DNA of 17,549 bases, taken from Chthoniobacter flavus (GTDB taxonomy: Bacteria > Verrucomicrobiota > Verrucomicrobiia > Chthoniobacterales > Terrimicrobiaceae). The stretch is taken from assembly GCA_945863785.1 (NCBI GenBank), contig CAMBAQ010000020.1:1-17549 (forward strand). Reading direction: 5' to 3'. The notes under the pieces were generated by a model that saw nothing but the letters and a program-made list of their open reading frames with translations, ran no database searches and had not been told where the DNA came from. Numbering within the stretch: position 1 is the first letter of the stretch; each line of letters begins with the position of its first letter. Below are positions 1-8,430 of the stretch, piece after piece. Both the position numbers and the translations under genes were made by a program.

Positions 1-33
1 GGCAGTACGAAACTGCCGGCTTTTGTTTTTTTT
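1..33 (+). terminator. Intrinsic terminator at the left edge of the window
   Basis: A 6-bp stem (GGCAGT at 1-6 with ACTGCC at 12-17, loop ACGAA) is followed on the plus strand by GGCTTTT, one G and eight T residues (26-33). The bases GGC after the right arm suggest that the stem continues to the left of the window (GCCGGCAGT/ACTGCCGGC). If so, it could terminate transcription in both directions and also serve fusA, whose stop codon lies 13 bp away on the minus strand. The outer left arm cannot be seen. Confidence 0.7.
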
Positions 34-45
34 GGTGGGAAAGGC

Positions 46-2205
46 TTAGGATTTCTGCTCGAGGATAGCGGCCTTGACCTGCTCTGGAACCTGCTCGAAG
101 TGCGATGGCTCCATGGAGTAGGAAGAACGACCCTTTGAGAGAGAGCGGATAGCTGTTGCATATCCGAACATTTCCGAAAGAGGTGCTTCCGCGTTGACTG
201 TCGAAAGATTGCCTTTGGTTTCAATGCCCATGATGCGGGCGCGGCGGCGATTCAAGTCACCCATGATGTCACCTTGGAATTCATCTGGAGTGATGTTTTC
301 GACCTTCATGATTGGCTCTAGCAGGATCGGTTTGGCTTTTTTCATCGCGTCTTTCAGAGCGAAGATAGCGGCCATCTTGAACGCCATTTCGTTCGAGTCT
401 ACGTCATGGTAGCTTCCGTCGATGATGTCCACATGGACGTCGATGACTGGGTATCCAGCGACGACACCGTTGAGAACGGCTTCATTGAAGCCTTTATTAA
501 CGGCAGGGATAAATTCTTTTGGAATCGTTCCACCGACGACCTTGTTCTCGATCGTGATGCCTTTGCCGCGTTCGTTTGGTGTGACTTTGCAAATAACGTG
601 TCCGTATTGACCACGACCACCGGACTGCTTGACGAGTTTGCCTTCGCCGTTTGCGGCCATGAGGATGGTTTCCTTGTAAGCGATTTGTGGCTTGCCGGAG
701 TTGGCCTCGACCTTGAACTCGCGCAACATACGGTCGCGGATGATTTCCAAGTGGAGTTCGCCCATTCCTGCGATGATCGTTTGGCCAGTGTCTTCGTTGG
801 TGAAGACACGGAAGGTGGGATCTTCTTCAGCGAGACGTTGAAGGGCGATGCCCATCTTCTCTTGGTCAGCTTTTGTCTTTGGCTCGATTGACATCGAGAT
901 AACGGGATCAGGGAAGGATGGTGGTTCGAGAAGGATCGCGTGATCCTCGTCGCAAAGAGTGTCACCCGTCGTGATGTTCTTGATGCCTACGATAGCGGCG
1001 ATGTCGCCCGAGTAGCAGGTGTCGACATCTTCACGCTTGTCAGCCTGAATTTGGATAATACGGCTGATGCGCTCGCGCTTGTTTGTGCGAGGATTGTAAA
1101 CCGTGTCGCCCTTGGAGAGTTTGCCGGAATAGACACGGAAGAACACGAGTTTTCCAACGAAGGGATCGCTCCAGAGCTTGAATGCGAGAGAGCAGAAATT
1201 GCCTTGGTCGTTTGCCGAAACTTCCAACGGAGCCGATGTGTCTGGATCCATGCCTTGTGCTGGCGGAATATCGAGTGGGCCGGGAAGGTAGTCCACGACT
1301 GCGTCTACGAGATATTGAACGCCTTTGTTTTTGAAAGCGGATCCACCTACAACTGGAACAAAGCGGTTGGCAATCGTCTGGCGACGGATTGCAGCTTTGA
1401 GGGCTTCGATGGAAATGGGTTTTTCCTCGAGATAAAGCATGCCGATTTCCTCATCGAGGTCGCACATTTGAGCGACGAGGTCATCGTAGGCTGCTTGGGC
1501 CTTGTCTTTAAGATCGTCTGGGATTTCGTGGATCTCGTAGGTTGAACCCATCGAATTGTCATCGATGTAGATGATCGCCTTCTTGTTTATGACGTCGATT
1601 TGTCCTTTGAGGTAATCCTCGCGGCCGAGTGGGAAAAGGATGGGCCATGCGTTGGCGCCGAGTTTGGTGCGCATGCTTTCTAGGGCGTTGTCGAAGTCAG
1701 CGCCGGTACGGTCCATTTTGTTAACAAAGGCGATACGTGGCACGCCGTATTTGGTCGCTTGGCGCCAGACCGTCTCGGACTGTGGTTGCACACCGGCCAC
1801 TCCGCAGAATACGGCGATAGCGCCGTCCAACACTCGAAGGGAGCGCTCGACCTCAGCCGTAAAATCCACGTGGCCGGGGGTGTCAATGATGTTGACGCGC
1901 ATTTTGATGCCGGAATAGGCCTTGTAAATACCCTCTTCTGGGCGCTGCATCCATGAGCAGGTCGTGGCAGCTGAAGTGATCGTGATGCCGCGCTCGCGCT
2001 CTTGCTCCATCCAATCGGTGACCGTCGTTCCTTCATGCACTTCACCGATTTTGTGAATCATTCCGGTGTAGAAAAGAATGCGCTCGGTGAGAGTTGTTTT
2101 ACCGGCATCGATATGGGCGGCGATGCCGATGTTGCGTGTGCGCTCGAGCGGGAATGCTCGGTTTGGTGAATTCAGGTTAGTAACGGACTCGGTCGTGGCT
2201 GCCAT
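46..2205 (-). CDS. fusA: Translation elongation factor G (EF-G)
   Basis: This cytoplasmic GTPase drives ribosomal translocation and, with ribosome recycling factor, splits post-termination ribosomes. The 719-residue length is typical. Visible GTPase motifs are G1 AHIDAGKTT (30-38), the switch I segment RGITITSAAT (about 72-81), G3 DTPGH (108-112) and G4 NKMD (162-165). The later domains II-V are complete, including the domain IV region with GGRGQYGHV and the C-terminal GYATAIRSLSKGR segment. The gene follows rpsL and rpsG as in the classical str operon, but a strong terminator and a separate promoter lie between rpsG and fusA. The ATG start has an A/T-rich leader and no evident Shine-Dalgarno. 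The sequence is intact and canonical, so this is the housekeeping EF-G and not a Tet(M)-like protection protein. Confidence 0.98.
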   Translation of the reverse strand: MAATTESVTNLNSPNRAFPLERTRNIGIAAHIDAGKTTLTERILFYTGMIHKIGEVHEGTTVTDWMEQERERGITITSAATTCSWMQRPEEGIYKAYSGIKMRVNIIDTPGHVDFTAEVERSLRVLDGAIAVFCGVAGVQPQSETVWRQATKYGVPRIAFVNKMDRTGADFDNALESMRTKLGANAWPILFPLGREDYLKGQIDVINKKAIIYIDDNSMGSTYEIHEIPDDLKDKAQAAYDDLVAQMCDLDEEIGMLYLEEKPISIEALKAAIRRQTIANRFVPVVGGSAFKNKGVQYLVDAVVDYLPGPLDIPPAQGMDPDTSAPLEVSANDQGNFCSLAFKLWSDPFVGKLVFFRVYSGKLSKGDTVYNPRTNKRERISRIIQIQADKREDVDTCYSGDIAAIVGIKNITTGDTLCDEDHAILLEPPSFPDPVISMSIEPKTKADQEKMGIALQRLAEEDPTFRVFTNEDTGQTIIAGMGELHLEIIRDRMLREFKVEANSGKPQIAYKETILMAANGEGKLVKQSGGRGQYGHVICKVTPNERGKGITIENKVVGGTIPKEFIPAVNKGFNEAVLNGVVAGYPVIDVHVDIIDGSYHDVDSNEMAFKMAAIFALKDAMKKAKPILLEPIMKVENITPDEFQGDIMGDLNRRRARIMGIETKGNLSTVNAEAPLSEMFGYATAIRSLSKGRSSYSMEPSHFEQVPEQVKAAILEQKS

Positions 2206-2234
2206 AGTTTTATTTTTAGTAGAAAGAGATGGAA

Positions 2235-2263
2235 AAATTAGGTTTTTGTGTCCTTAGGGTCAA
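2235..2263 (-). promoter_or_regulatory. Sigma70-like promoter for fusA
   Basis: Read on the minus strand, TTGACC (2258-2263) is followed by a 17-nt spacer and TAATTT (2235-2240), a good match to -35 and -10 consensus with ideal spacing. It sits just downstream of the rpsG terminator and 30 nt upstream of the fusA ATG. That position fits independent transcription of fusA. The match is by eye only. Confidence 0.65.
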
Positions 2264-2306
2264 TGGAGATTCCGGTAGGTGTTCTCTGGAGATCCCTCTT
2301 TTGGTG

Positions 2307-2350
2307 AAAAAAAAGAGGGCGGTTATTTCATTTCTGAATTAACCGCCCTC
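2307..2350 (-). terminator. Intrinsic terminator after rpsG
   Basis: On the minus strand an 11-bp GC-rich stem (GAGGGCGGTTA, 2340-2350, with TAACCGCCCTC, 2315-2325) and a 14-nt loop are followed directly by eight T residues (2307-2314). This is a textbook Rho-independent terminator 13 nt past the rpsG stop codon. The 3' arm CCCTC and the T-run can also pair with AAAAGAGGG further downstream (plus positions 2294-2302), giving a second hairpin in any read-through RNA. Confidence 0.9.
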
Positions 2351-2362
2351 CGGTACATTTTT

Positions 2363-2836
2363 CTACCAGCGGAAGTGAGCGAAAGCACGGTTGGCCTGAG
2401 CCATTTTGTGCATGTCGTCACGCTTCTTGATCGCGTTGCCTTGACCGGCTGCGGCGTCTTTGAGTTCGTAAGCGAGGGCGTTTTCCATTGGGACGCCTTT
2501 GCGGTTGTTGGCAAAGGTAACGAGCCAGCGCATGGCGAGAGCCACTTGGCGGTCGGCTGGAACTTCCATCGGGACTTGATAGGTGGATCCACCAACGCGG
2601 CGGGATTTGACTTCGAGGCGTGGTTTGACGTTCTCGATGGCTTTGTTGAGGGTCTCGAGAGGATCAACCGTGTCGCTGCCTTCGCGGCTCTTATCGATTG
2701 CGGTGTAAACGATGCGCTCGGCGATGGATTTTTTGCCTGCGAGCATCACAGCGCTAATTAAGCGTGCAACGATCGGGCTCGCATAGCGGGCGTCTTTTTT
2801 GACCTCTTTGTGGATTACTCGGCGACGACGGGACAT
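2363..2836 (-). CDS. rpsG: 30S ribosomal protein S7
   Basis: S7 binds the 3' major domain of 16S rRNA, nucleates assembly of the 30S head and contacts mRNA and tRNA near the E site. The 157-residue product has the typical basic N-terminus (MSRRRRVIHKE) and the conserved stretch around VEVKSRRVGGSTYQVPMEV (about residues 75-93). It also has the AMRWLV segment and the C-terminal AHFRW-type ending. It lies 46 bp after rpsL on the same strand and is almost certainly co-transcribed with it. A strong terminator follows immediately. No Shine-Dalgarno is visible before the ATG; the leader reads AGAATATAAT. Confidence 0.97.
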   Translation of the reverse strand: MSRRRRVIHKEVKKDARYASPIVARLISAVMLAGKKSIAERIVYTAIDKSREGSDTVDPLETLNKAIENVKPRLEVKSRRVGGSTYQVPMEVPADRQVALAMRWLVTFANNRKGVPMENALAYELKDAAAGQGNAIKKRDDMHKMAQANRAFAHFRW

Positions 2837-2882
2837 ATTATATTCTGATTACGGATTGCTGGATTTTAAATGGATCGGTGTG

Positions 2883-3296
2883 CTATTTTTTCTTACCTTT
2901 TGCACCCTTGGTATCTACTTGGCCGGGTTTCGGACGTTTCGCACCGTATTTGGAGCGACTGCGGCGACGACCATCAACCCCAAGGCTGTCGAGTGTGCCA
3001 CGAACGATGTGATATCGGACGCCAGGAAGATCTTTCACTTTGCCACCGCGAACCAGAACGATCGAGTGCTCTTGCAGATTGTGCCCTTCGCCAGGAATGT
3101 AGGCGATGACTTCTTGGCCATTCGTAAGACGAACCTTTGCCACCTTGCGGAGAGCGGAGTTTGGCTTCTTCGGTGTGCGGGTCATAACTTGCACGCAAAC
3201 GCCACGGCGCTGTGGGCAGTTCACCAATGCTGGTGATTTCGACTTGACCTTGATTTTTAAGCGTCCTTTGCGGACGAGTTGATTAATTGTGGGCAT
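2883..3296 (-). CDS. rpsL: 30S ribosomal protein S12
   Basis: S12 lies at the decoding centre and controls translational accuracy. The conserved blocks TPKKPNSALRK (41-51), GEGHNLQEHS (69-78) and GGKVKDLPGVRYH (84-96) are present. The lysines at 43 and 88, where substitutions commonly confer streptomycin resistance, are both wild type. Asp89 is the residue that RimO methylthiolates in species having that enzyme. At 137 residues it is slightly longer than the E. coli protein (124), because of a basic C-terminal tail (KPGQVDTKGAKGKKK). It is the first gene of the rpsL-rpsG unit. A weak AGG lies 7 nt before the ATG. Confidence 0.97.
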   Translation of the reverse strand: MPTINQLVRKGRLKIKVKSKSPALVNCPQRRGVCVQVMTRTPKKPNSALRKVAKVRLTNGQEVIAYIPGEGHNLQEHSIVLVRGGKVKDLPGVRYHIVRGTLDSLGVDGRRRSRSKYGAKRPKPGQVDTKGAKGKKK

Positions 3297-3391
3297 TTAT
3301 AAACCTGATTTTATGATTCGCGGCATATGGCGGGAGAACGAGCGGCGGTCTGCGGCTGGCGAAGTCCCCCATCACCTTGCGGGAGTGGAGG

Positions 3392-3419
3392 AGGTTAGAG
3401 GGGATACAATATGTTGCAA
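3392..3419 (-). promoter_or_regulatory. Possible promoter for rpsL-rpsG
   Basis: In the 221-bp divergent region between rpsL and prmC, the minus strand reads TTGCAA (3414-3419), a 16-nt spacer and TAACCT (3392-3397). An A/T-rich tract (3420-3440, able to fold as AGAAAAAA/TTTTTTCT) lies just upstream, like an UP element. Another possible -10, TATTGT (3406-3411), overlaps the spacer. A ribosomal protein promoter must lie in this region, but this exact choice is weak. No convincing promoter for prmC was seen on the plus strand. Confidence 0.3.
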
Positions 3420-3517
3420 GAAAAAAAACACATTTTTTCTCGGTCTCTCAAAATTGCTGATTTTGGACTAAATCTCTGGACAATTCGGGCATCTGAATAA
3501 TCCTGCAAGCCGCTTTG

Positions 3518-4354
3518 ATGACAACGCTAGAAGTTTTAAATGCCGCCACCTCGTATTTGGATAAACACGGGGTGGAAAGTGCCCGATTGAATGCCGAGCA
3601 CTTGTTGGCGCATGTGCTGGGTATGCGACGACGGATTGATCTTTACCTTCAGTTTGAGCGTCCGCTTAGCGAAGGGCAGCGGGCTCCCTTGCGCGAGTTA
3701 GTCAAGCGTCGCGCTGACGGAATTCCGTTGCAGCACATTCTTGGAGAGGTTGAATTTTGTGGGCGTGTTTTCAGTTGCGATGCCCGGGCTTTGATTCCGC
3801 GTCCAGAGACGGAACTTCTGGTTGAGTTGATCTTGAAAGAATCGGGTGCAGCTGCCTCTATCCTCGATGTCGCGACGGGTAGCGGGGTGATCGGATTGAG
3901 CTTGGCCCTTTCTCTCCCCGATGTCGCCGTGACGCTTTGCGATATTTCTCCGGAGGCGCTTTCGCTTGCAACCGAGAATGCCTTGCGTCACGGAATCGCC
4001 GATAAAGTGACTCGAAAAGAGTCAAACTTACTTGATTCCGTGGAGGGAATTTTCGACATCATTGTTTCAAATCCTCCCTATATCCCGACAACCGATATTG
4101 CGACTCTTTCGCGAGAGGTCCTAAACGATCCCGTGCTTGCATTGGACGGTGGAGCGGATGGTTTGAGGATTGTTGAAAGGCTTATTAAGGATTCGCTGAC
4201 GAGGATGTCTTCAGGGGGATTGCTTGCATTGGAGATCGGGCACGATCAAGCCGCGCGTGTTGTTGAGATTCTGAAAGTGCATAATTTTCGGGACATCGTC
4301 GTTCATCGCGACTATCAAGACGTCGAAAGATTCGTTTTCTCACGTCATGGATAA
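3518..4354 (+). CDS. prmC: Peptide chain release factor N5-glutamine methyltransferase
   Basis: PrmC methylates the glutamine of the GGQ motif in release factors RF1 and RF2 using S-adenosylmethionine, which raises their peptide-release activity. The 278-residue product has an N-terminal helical domain (about 1-75) and the PLQHILG segment (70-76). The Rossmann-fold catalytic domain contains IPRPETELLVE (93-103), the SAM-binding loop DVATGSGVIG (117-126) and the NPPY motif (185-188) that holds the substrate glutamine. An in-frame TTG at 3515 precedes the ATG at 3518, and the ATG is preferred. No Shine-Dalgarno is visible. Its stop codon lies within the start of murA (ATGGATAA, 8-bp overlap), so the two are translationally linked. 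In many bacteria prmC sits next to prfA; here the prfA position cannot be seen. Confidence 0.95.
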   Translation: MTTLEVLNAATSYLDKHGVESARLNAEHLLAHVLGMRRRIDLYLQFERPLSEGQRAPLRELVKRRADGIPLQHILGEVEFCGRVFSCDARALIPRPETELLVELILKESGAAASILDVATGSGVIGLSLALSLPDVAVTLCDISPEALSLATENALRHGIADKVTRKESNLLDSVEGIFDIIVSNPPYIPTTDIATLSREVLNDPVLALDGGADGLRIVERLIKDSLTRMSSGGLLALEIGHDQAARVVEILKVHNFRDIVVHRDYQDVERFVFSRHG

Positions 4355-5606
4355 AATTGTGGTTCACGGGGGGCATCGCTTAAGCGGCTCCGTCAAAATA
4401 AGCGGTTCAAAAAATTCCGCCCTTCCCATTCTCGCCGCCACATTATTGACGAGCGAGCCTTGCACGATTTCGCGTGTGCCCGATCTCAGCGATATCCACT
4501 ACATGCTCACAATTCTGAGTGAGCTTGGGTGCGAAGTCGAGCGGGCCAGCGGGGTCGTAAAAATCCGAGCCGAAAAAATTCTCAGCCAGGCTCCTTATGA
4601 TATTGTTCGCAAGATGCGAGCCTCGGTTTGCGTTCTTGGACCGTTGCTTGGCAGGCAAGGGGAGGCAACGGTTTCCCTTCCGGGGGGATGCGTGATCGGA
4701 GACCGTCCGATTGATTTGCACCTTCGCGGATTCGAGGCCTTAGGTGCGGCTGTTCGTGTGTCGGGTGGGGACGTGAAGGTTTTGGCTCCGAAGCTGCGTG
4801 GTGCTACGATTTCTCTTCGTAGTAAATTCGGTTCGACCGTTCTTGGAACGGACAATGTCATGATGGCTGCCGTACTGGCCGACGGGGTCACGATTATTGA
4901 TGGGGCTGCTGAAGAACCTGAAGTCGTCGATCTCGCCAATTTCCTGATCGCTATGGGGGCGAAAATCGAGGGTGCCGGCACGAGAAAAATTATCATCGAA
5001 GGCGTCAAGGAACTTCACGGCGCCGAGCATGAAGTGATTCCTGACCGCATCGAGGCGGGAACTTTTTTGGCTGCCGCGGCGATTGCCGGTGACCATGTTC
5101 GTCTCCTGCGAGTGAACCCACTCCATTTGAAAGCGGTCATCGATCCCCTCGTTGATGCGGGATTTTTGATTGAAGCCAACGGAAACGAAATCTCGATACG
5201 CCCTGGAGTCAAGCGTCGTCCACTCAAGCTTGATACTTTACCTTATCCTGCCTTTCCGACCGACATGCAGGCTCAGATGTGTGCCCTGCTTGCAACGACT
5301 GAGGGAATCAGTGTCGTTACAGAAAACGTCTTCCCTCATCGATTCATGCACGTCGCGGAGCTTAAGCGCATGGGTGCCGATATCGACCTTCAGGGCGCGA
5401 CCTTAGTGATCAAGGGAGTTCCGCAACTCAGTGGCGCGCCGGTGATGGCGAGCGACCTGAGGGCTTCTGCGGCACTCGTTCTTGCCGGACTTCAGGCTGA
5501 TGGTGTCACCGAAGTGAATCGGGTTTACCACATTGATCGAGGCTATGAGTCCATCGATGAAAAACTGAATGGTCTAGGCGCTCAAATTGAGCGCATGAAG
5601 GCCTGA
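4347..5606 (+). CDS. murA: UDP-N-acetylglucosamine 1-carboxyvinyltransferase
   Basis: MurA transfers enolpyruvate from phosphoenolpyruvate to UDP-GlcNAc, the first committed step of peptidoglycan synthesis, in the cytoplasm. The 419-residue length equals the usual family size. Lys22 in SGSKNSALPI (19-28) and the active-site Cys115 in LPGGCVIGDRP (111-121) match the E. coli positions. Cys115 is the residue alkylated by fosfomycin, and an Asp there is the known natural resistance variant, so this form is expected to be sensitive. The later blocks DRIEAGTFL and FPTDMQAQ are also conserved. The start overlaps the end of prmC, and a GC-rich hairpin follows the stop. The presence of MurA indicates a peptidoglycan wall. 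Confidence 0.97.
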   Translation: MDKIVVHGGHRLSGSVKISGSKNSALPILAATLLTSEPCTISRVPDLSDIHYMLTILSELGCEVERASGVVKIRAEKILSQAPYDIVRKMRASVCVLGPLLGRQGEATVSLPGGCVIGDRPIDLHLRGFEALGAAVRVSGGDVKVLAPKLRGATISLRSKFGSTVLGTDNVMMAAVLADGVTIIDGAAEEPEVVDLANFLIAMGAKIEGAGTRKIIIEGVKELHGAEHEVIPDRIEAGTFLAAAAIAGDHVRLLRVNPLHLKAVIDPLVDAGFLIEANGNEISIRPGVKRRPLKLDTLPYPAFPTDMQAQMCALLATTEGISVVTENVFPHRFMHVAELKRMGADIDLQGATLVIKGVPQLSGAPVMASDLRASAALVLAGLQADGVTEVNRVYHIDRGYESIDEKLNGLGAQIERMKA

Positions 5607-5615
5607 GTCGCAATC

Positions 5616-5639
5616 CCCGCCCGTGCATTCTCGGGCGGG
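5616..5639. terminator. Hairpin between convergent murA and alaS
   Basis: An 8-bp perfect GC stem (CCCGCCCG at 5616-5623 with CGGGCGGG at 5632-5639, 8-nt loop) begins 9 nt after the murA stop and lies 19 nt beyond the alaS stop. There is no T-run on either side, so it is not a classical intrinsic terminator. It may act as a shared transcript-end or stabilising hairpin. Confidence 0.5.
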
Positions 5640-5658
5640 TGACACGACCTTCAGTTAA

Positions 5659-8379
5659 TCAAACCAAGAGGGATTTCGCTTTCTCCAAGGCTTCAGCGAT
5701 TTTGGAGGTATCTTTGCCTCCTCCACGGGCTGAGTCTGGCCTTCCGCCTCCTTTGCCTCCAACGATCGGAGCGATGGTCTGAATGATTTTTCCCGCTTGG
5801 ATCTTTGATGTGTATTGCGGAGACACCGAGGCCACGAGAGAGACTACGGAATTGGCTGAACCTGCGAGCACGAGTACACCCTCAAACGTGCCTTTAAGGG
5901 CATCAGCGATGGCTTGGAGTTCGTCACCATCTGCGGAGCCCAGATCTTTGCAGAGGAGGGGAGTTCCGGAGATGTTTTGAGTGTGCTCGATCAAATCGCG
6001 CGCGCGAGTTGCGGCATCGCGGGCGCGAGCGGCTTTGAGTGCTTTTTCAAATTCCTTTTGCTGAGCTAGGATCGATTCAATCTTTCTCTCGATCTCGGCG
6101 GCGGGACAGTTGATTTGCGCGGCGATATTTTGCAGGCGATGGGAGTCTTGAACGGCCTGAGTAGCGGCCTCCAACCCGGCGACAGCTTCGATACGACGAA
6201 CGCCTGCGGCGATGGCGGACTCGCCGAGAATCCGAAAAAGACCGATCTCGCCGGTTGCGGTGCAATGGGTGCCAGCGCATAGCTCCATCGAGTATCCGTC
6301 TAGGTTTCCAGTGCCACCGATTTGGACAACGCGGACGGTCTCACCATATTTGTCCCCGAAAAACTGCATGATGTCTGAGCGTCCGCGGACATCGGCATAG
6401 GGGACTTCTGTCCATGTGACTTTGGCATTTTCGAGAATACGTTCATTTACCAAGCGTTCGATTTCGCGGACTTGCTGTGGCGTGAGTGGGCCGCTGTTGA
6501 AATCAAATGTCAACTTGTCCGGAGCCACTGAGGAGCCCTTTTGCGTAGCATCGGGTGATACGACCTCGTGTAGAGCCCAGTGGAGAAGGTGGGTGACTGT
6601 GTGGTGACGCTGGATCGCGTCGCGACGAGGTTTATCAACGGTGATTTTCACCTCGCTGCCGATCGCTGGTGCATCAGCCGAATCGAGGATGTGGAGCCAT
6701 GTGTTACCGATTTTTTGGGTATTGGAAACAGCCCAGAGTTGTCCGCTGCCAGTGAGCGTCGCTCTGTCACCAACTTGACCGCCCATTTCGGCATAGCAAG
6801 TGCTCGCATCCAAGACCACGGCCGTTTTGTCTTTGATGGAAACAACCTCTAAAACTTGGGCTGTTGTCACGAGATGGTCATAACCTGAAAACGGGGTGGG
6901 TGTAGAGGTCTCGATTTCCGAGAGCGTGATGACGGTTTTTTTCTGAGCGGCACGGGCGCGGGCACGTTGGCTTTCCATCAAAGTTTCAAATCCGGCGTTG
7001 TCCACAGTGAGTCCGCGTTCACGAGCCATGAGTTCCGTTAAGTCCAGCGGGAAGCCCTGTTCGTCATAGAGGCGGAATGCAAACGCGCCTGATATTTGAG
7101 CGCCTGTAGGGAGCGTTGAAGCTTCTGTATTGAAGAGCTCGATACCTTTATCGAGAGTGCGATTGAAGGCTTCTTCCTCGCGGCGCAAGACCTCTTCGAC
7201 ATGCTTTTGGCGTGTGCGGATCTCCGGAAATACATCGCCCATCGTCCTGGCTAGGACATCGACGAGACAGAAGAAAAATGGCTCGGTGAGCCCTAGTGTG
7301 CGACCATAACGGACGGCACGGCGAAGGATGCGGCGAAGAACGTAGTTTCTATCAGTGTTTCCGGGTTGGATCCCGTCAGCGACGGCGAACGAGAGGGTTC
7401 GAATGTGGTCCGCGATCACGCGGAAAGCGACGTCGGTTGCAAATTGTTCGGGCAATGTGGTGAGTTGAACGCCGACCTCAGGGAGAGTGGCGCCGTAAGT
7501 CTTGCCGGTCAGTTTTTCCAACTCATCAAAGATGGGACGAAAAATATCAGTCTCGTAGTTCGAGATGCGTGCGTTCGCAAAGTCCGTGAGTCCCTTGGTG
7601 CCTTGGATGATGGACGTCACTCGCTCAAAGCCCATTCCTGTGTCCACGTGACGAGCCGGAAGGGGACTGAAAGATCCGTCGGGATTCGCGTTGAATTGGA
7701 TGAAAACAAGATTCCAAATCTCGATGCACTCAGCTGAGCCCATGTTGACAAGCGCGCCGCCAGTGTCGCCTTTCGGTGTGAGATCCACGTGAAGTTCCGA
7801 GCAGGGACCGCAGGGGCCTGTATCGCCCATCATCCAAAAATTGTCCTTTTTGTTTCCGTTGACGATGTGCTTATCGGGATCGAGTCCGACAGATCGAAAT
7901 TTCTCCGCCCAGATATCCCAGGCTTCGGTGTCGCGCGATGCGGGGTCTCCCTCAGCAGGATTGTAGATCGTTGCGTAGAGACGCTCTGGTGGAAATTTCC
8001 AGCGTCCGACTACCAATTCCCACGCCCACTCGATCGCTTCCTTTTTGAAATAATCTCCGAACGACCAGTTTCCGAGCATTTCAAAAAAGGTGTGGTGGTA
8101 AGTGTCGAGGCCGACATCATCGAGGTCGTTGTGTTTGCCTCCGGCGCGAATGCATTTCTGCGTATCCGCCGCGCGTTGATCGGATGCTGGTGTAGCGCCA
8201 GCCCACTTTGTGACGTCGGGTGTTTTTTGCCCAAGAAAGAAGGGAACGAACTGGTTCATGCCCGCGTTTGTGAAAAGCAGGTTCGGAGAATCGGGCATCA
8301 AACTCGAGGAAGGAACGAGGGTGTGGCTCTTCTCGTGGAAGAAATCGAGGAACGACTGGCGGATTTGTGCAGATGTCAT
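5659..8379 (-). CDS. alaS: Alanyl-tRNA synthetase
   Basis: This class II synthetase charges tRNA-Ala and edits mischarged Ser/Gly-tRNA-Ala. The 906-residue product has the N-terminal catalytic domain (FTNAGMNQFVPFFLG at 36-50, HHTFFEMLGNWSFGDYFK at 95-112). A tRNA-recognition region follows (DRNYVLRRILRRAVRYG, 343-359). The editing domain carries both zinc-binding motifs, HxxxH (593-597) and CxxxH (701-705). The C-Ala domain contains the glycine-rich VGGKGGGRPDSARGGG, with Ala-rich coiled helices before it. All domains are full length. It lies 51 bp after the DUF4340 gene with no terminator between, so read-through from the ABC cassette is possible. No Shine-Dalgarno is evident before the ATG. 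Confidence 0.98.
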   Translation of the reverse strand: MTSAQIRQSFLDFFHEKSHTLVPSSSLMPDSPNLLFTNAGMNQFVPFFLGQKTPDVTKWAGATPASDQRAADTQKCIRAGGKHNDLDDVGLDTYHHTFFEMLGNWSFGDYFKKEAIEWAWELVVGRWKFPPERLYATIYNPAEGDPASRDTEAWDIWAEKFRSVGLDPDKHIVNGNKKDNFWMMGDTGPCGPCSELHVDLTPKGDTGGALVNMGSAECIEIWNLVFIQFNANPDGSFSPLPARHVDTGMGFERVTSIIQGTKGLTDFANARISNYETDIFRPIFDELEKLTGKTYGATLPEVGVQLTTLPEQFATDVAFRVIADHIRTLSFAVADGIQPGNTDRNYVLRRILRRAVRYGRTLGLTEPFFFCLVDVLARTMGDVFPEIRTRQKHVEEVLRREEEAFNRTLDKGIELFNTEASTLPTGAQISGAFAFRLYDEQGFPLDLTELMARERGLTVDNAGFETLMESQRARARAAQKKTVITLSEIETSTPTPFSGYDHLVTTAQVLEVVSIKDKTAVVLDASTCYAEMGGQVGDRATLTGSGQLWAVSNTQKIGNTWLHILDSADAPAIGSEVKITVDKPRRDAIQRHHTVTHLLHWALHEVVSPDATQKGSSVAPDKLTFDFNSGPLTPQQVREIERLVNERILENAKVTWTEVPYADVRGRSDIMQFFGDKYGETVRVVQIGGTGNLDGYSMELCAGTHCTATGEIGLFRILGESAIAAGVRRIEAVAGLEAATQAVQDSHRLQNIAAQINCPAAEIERKIESILAQQKEFEKALKAARARDAATRARDLIEHTQNISGTPLLCKDLGSADGDELQAIADALKGTFEGVLVLAGSANSVVSLVASVSPQYTSKIQAGKIIQTIAPIVGGKGGGRPDSARGGGKDTSKIAEALEKAKSLLV

Positions 8380-8395
8380 AAAAAATCAGTGCGTT

Positions 8396-8424
8396 AGAAA
8401 ACCCGAGATCGCTCCGAATGACAA
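8396..8424 (-). promoter_or_regulatory. Weak candidate promoter for alaS
   Basis: On the minus strand TTGTCA (8419-8424, five of six -35 consensus bases) is followed by 17 nt and TTTTCT (8396-8401, a poor -10). It lies 16 nt upstream of the alaS ATG in the short gap after the DUF4340 gene. It would let alaS be transcribed independently, but the -10 is weak. Confidence 0.22.
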
Positions 8425-8430
8425 CCCTCT

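Noticed and set aside
940..1545. Long open frame of 201 codons on the plus strand opposite fusA
   Set aside because: It lies wholly antisense to an intact, canonical EF-G gene, has no family features and is explained by the codon pattern of fusA.
3289..3471. Possible 60-codon gene in the rpsL-prmC gap
   Set aside because: It begins inside the rpsL start region, covers the likely rpsL promoter, and has a low-complexity Lys/Phe end. No start signal supports it.
7789..8397. Open frame of 202 codons on the plus strand opposite the alaS start
   Set aside because: Antisense to the conserved catalytic domain of AlaS. The translation shows no recognisable domain or ribosome binding site.
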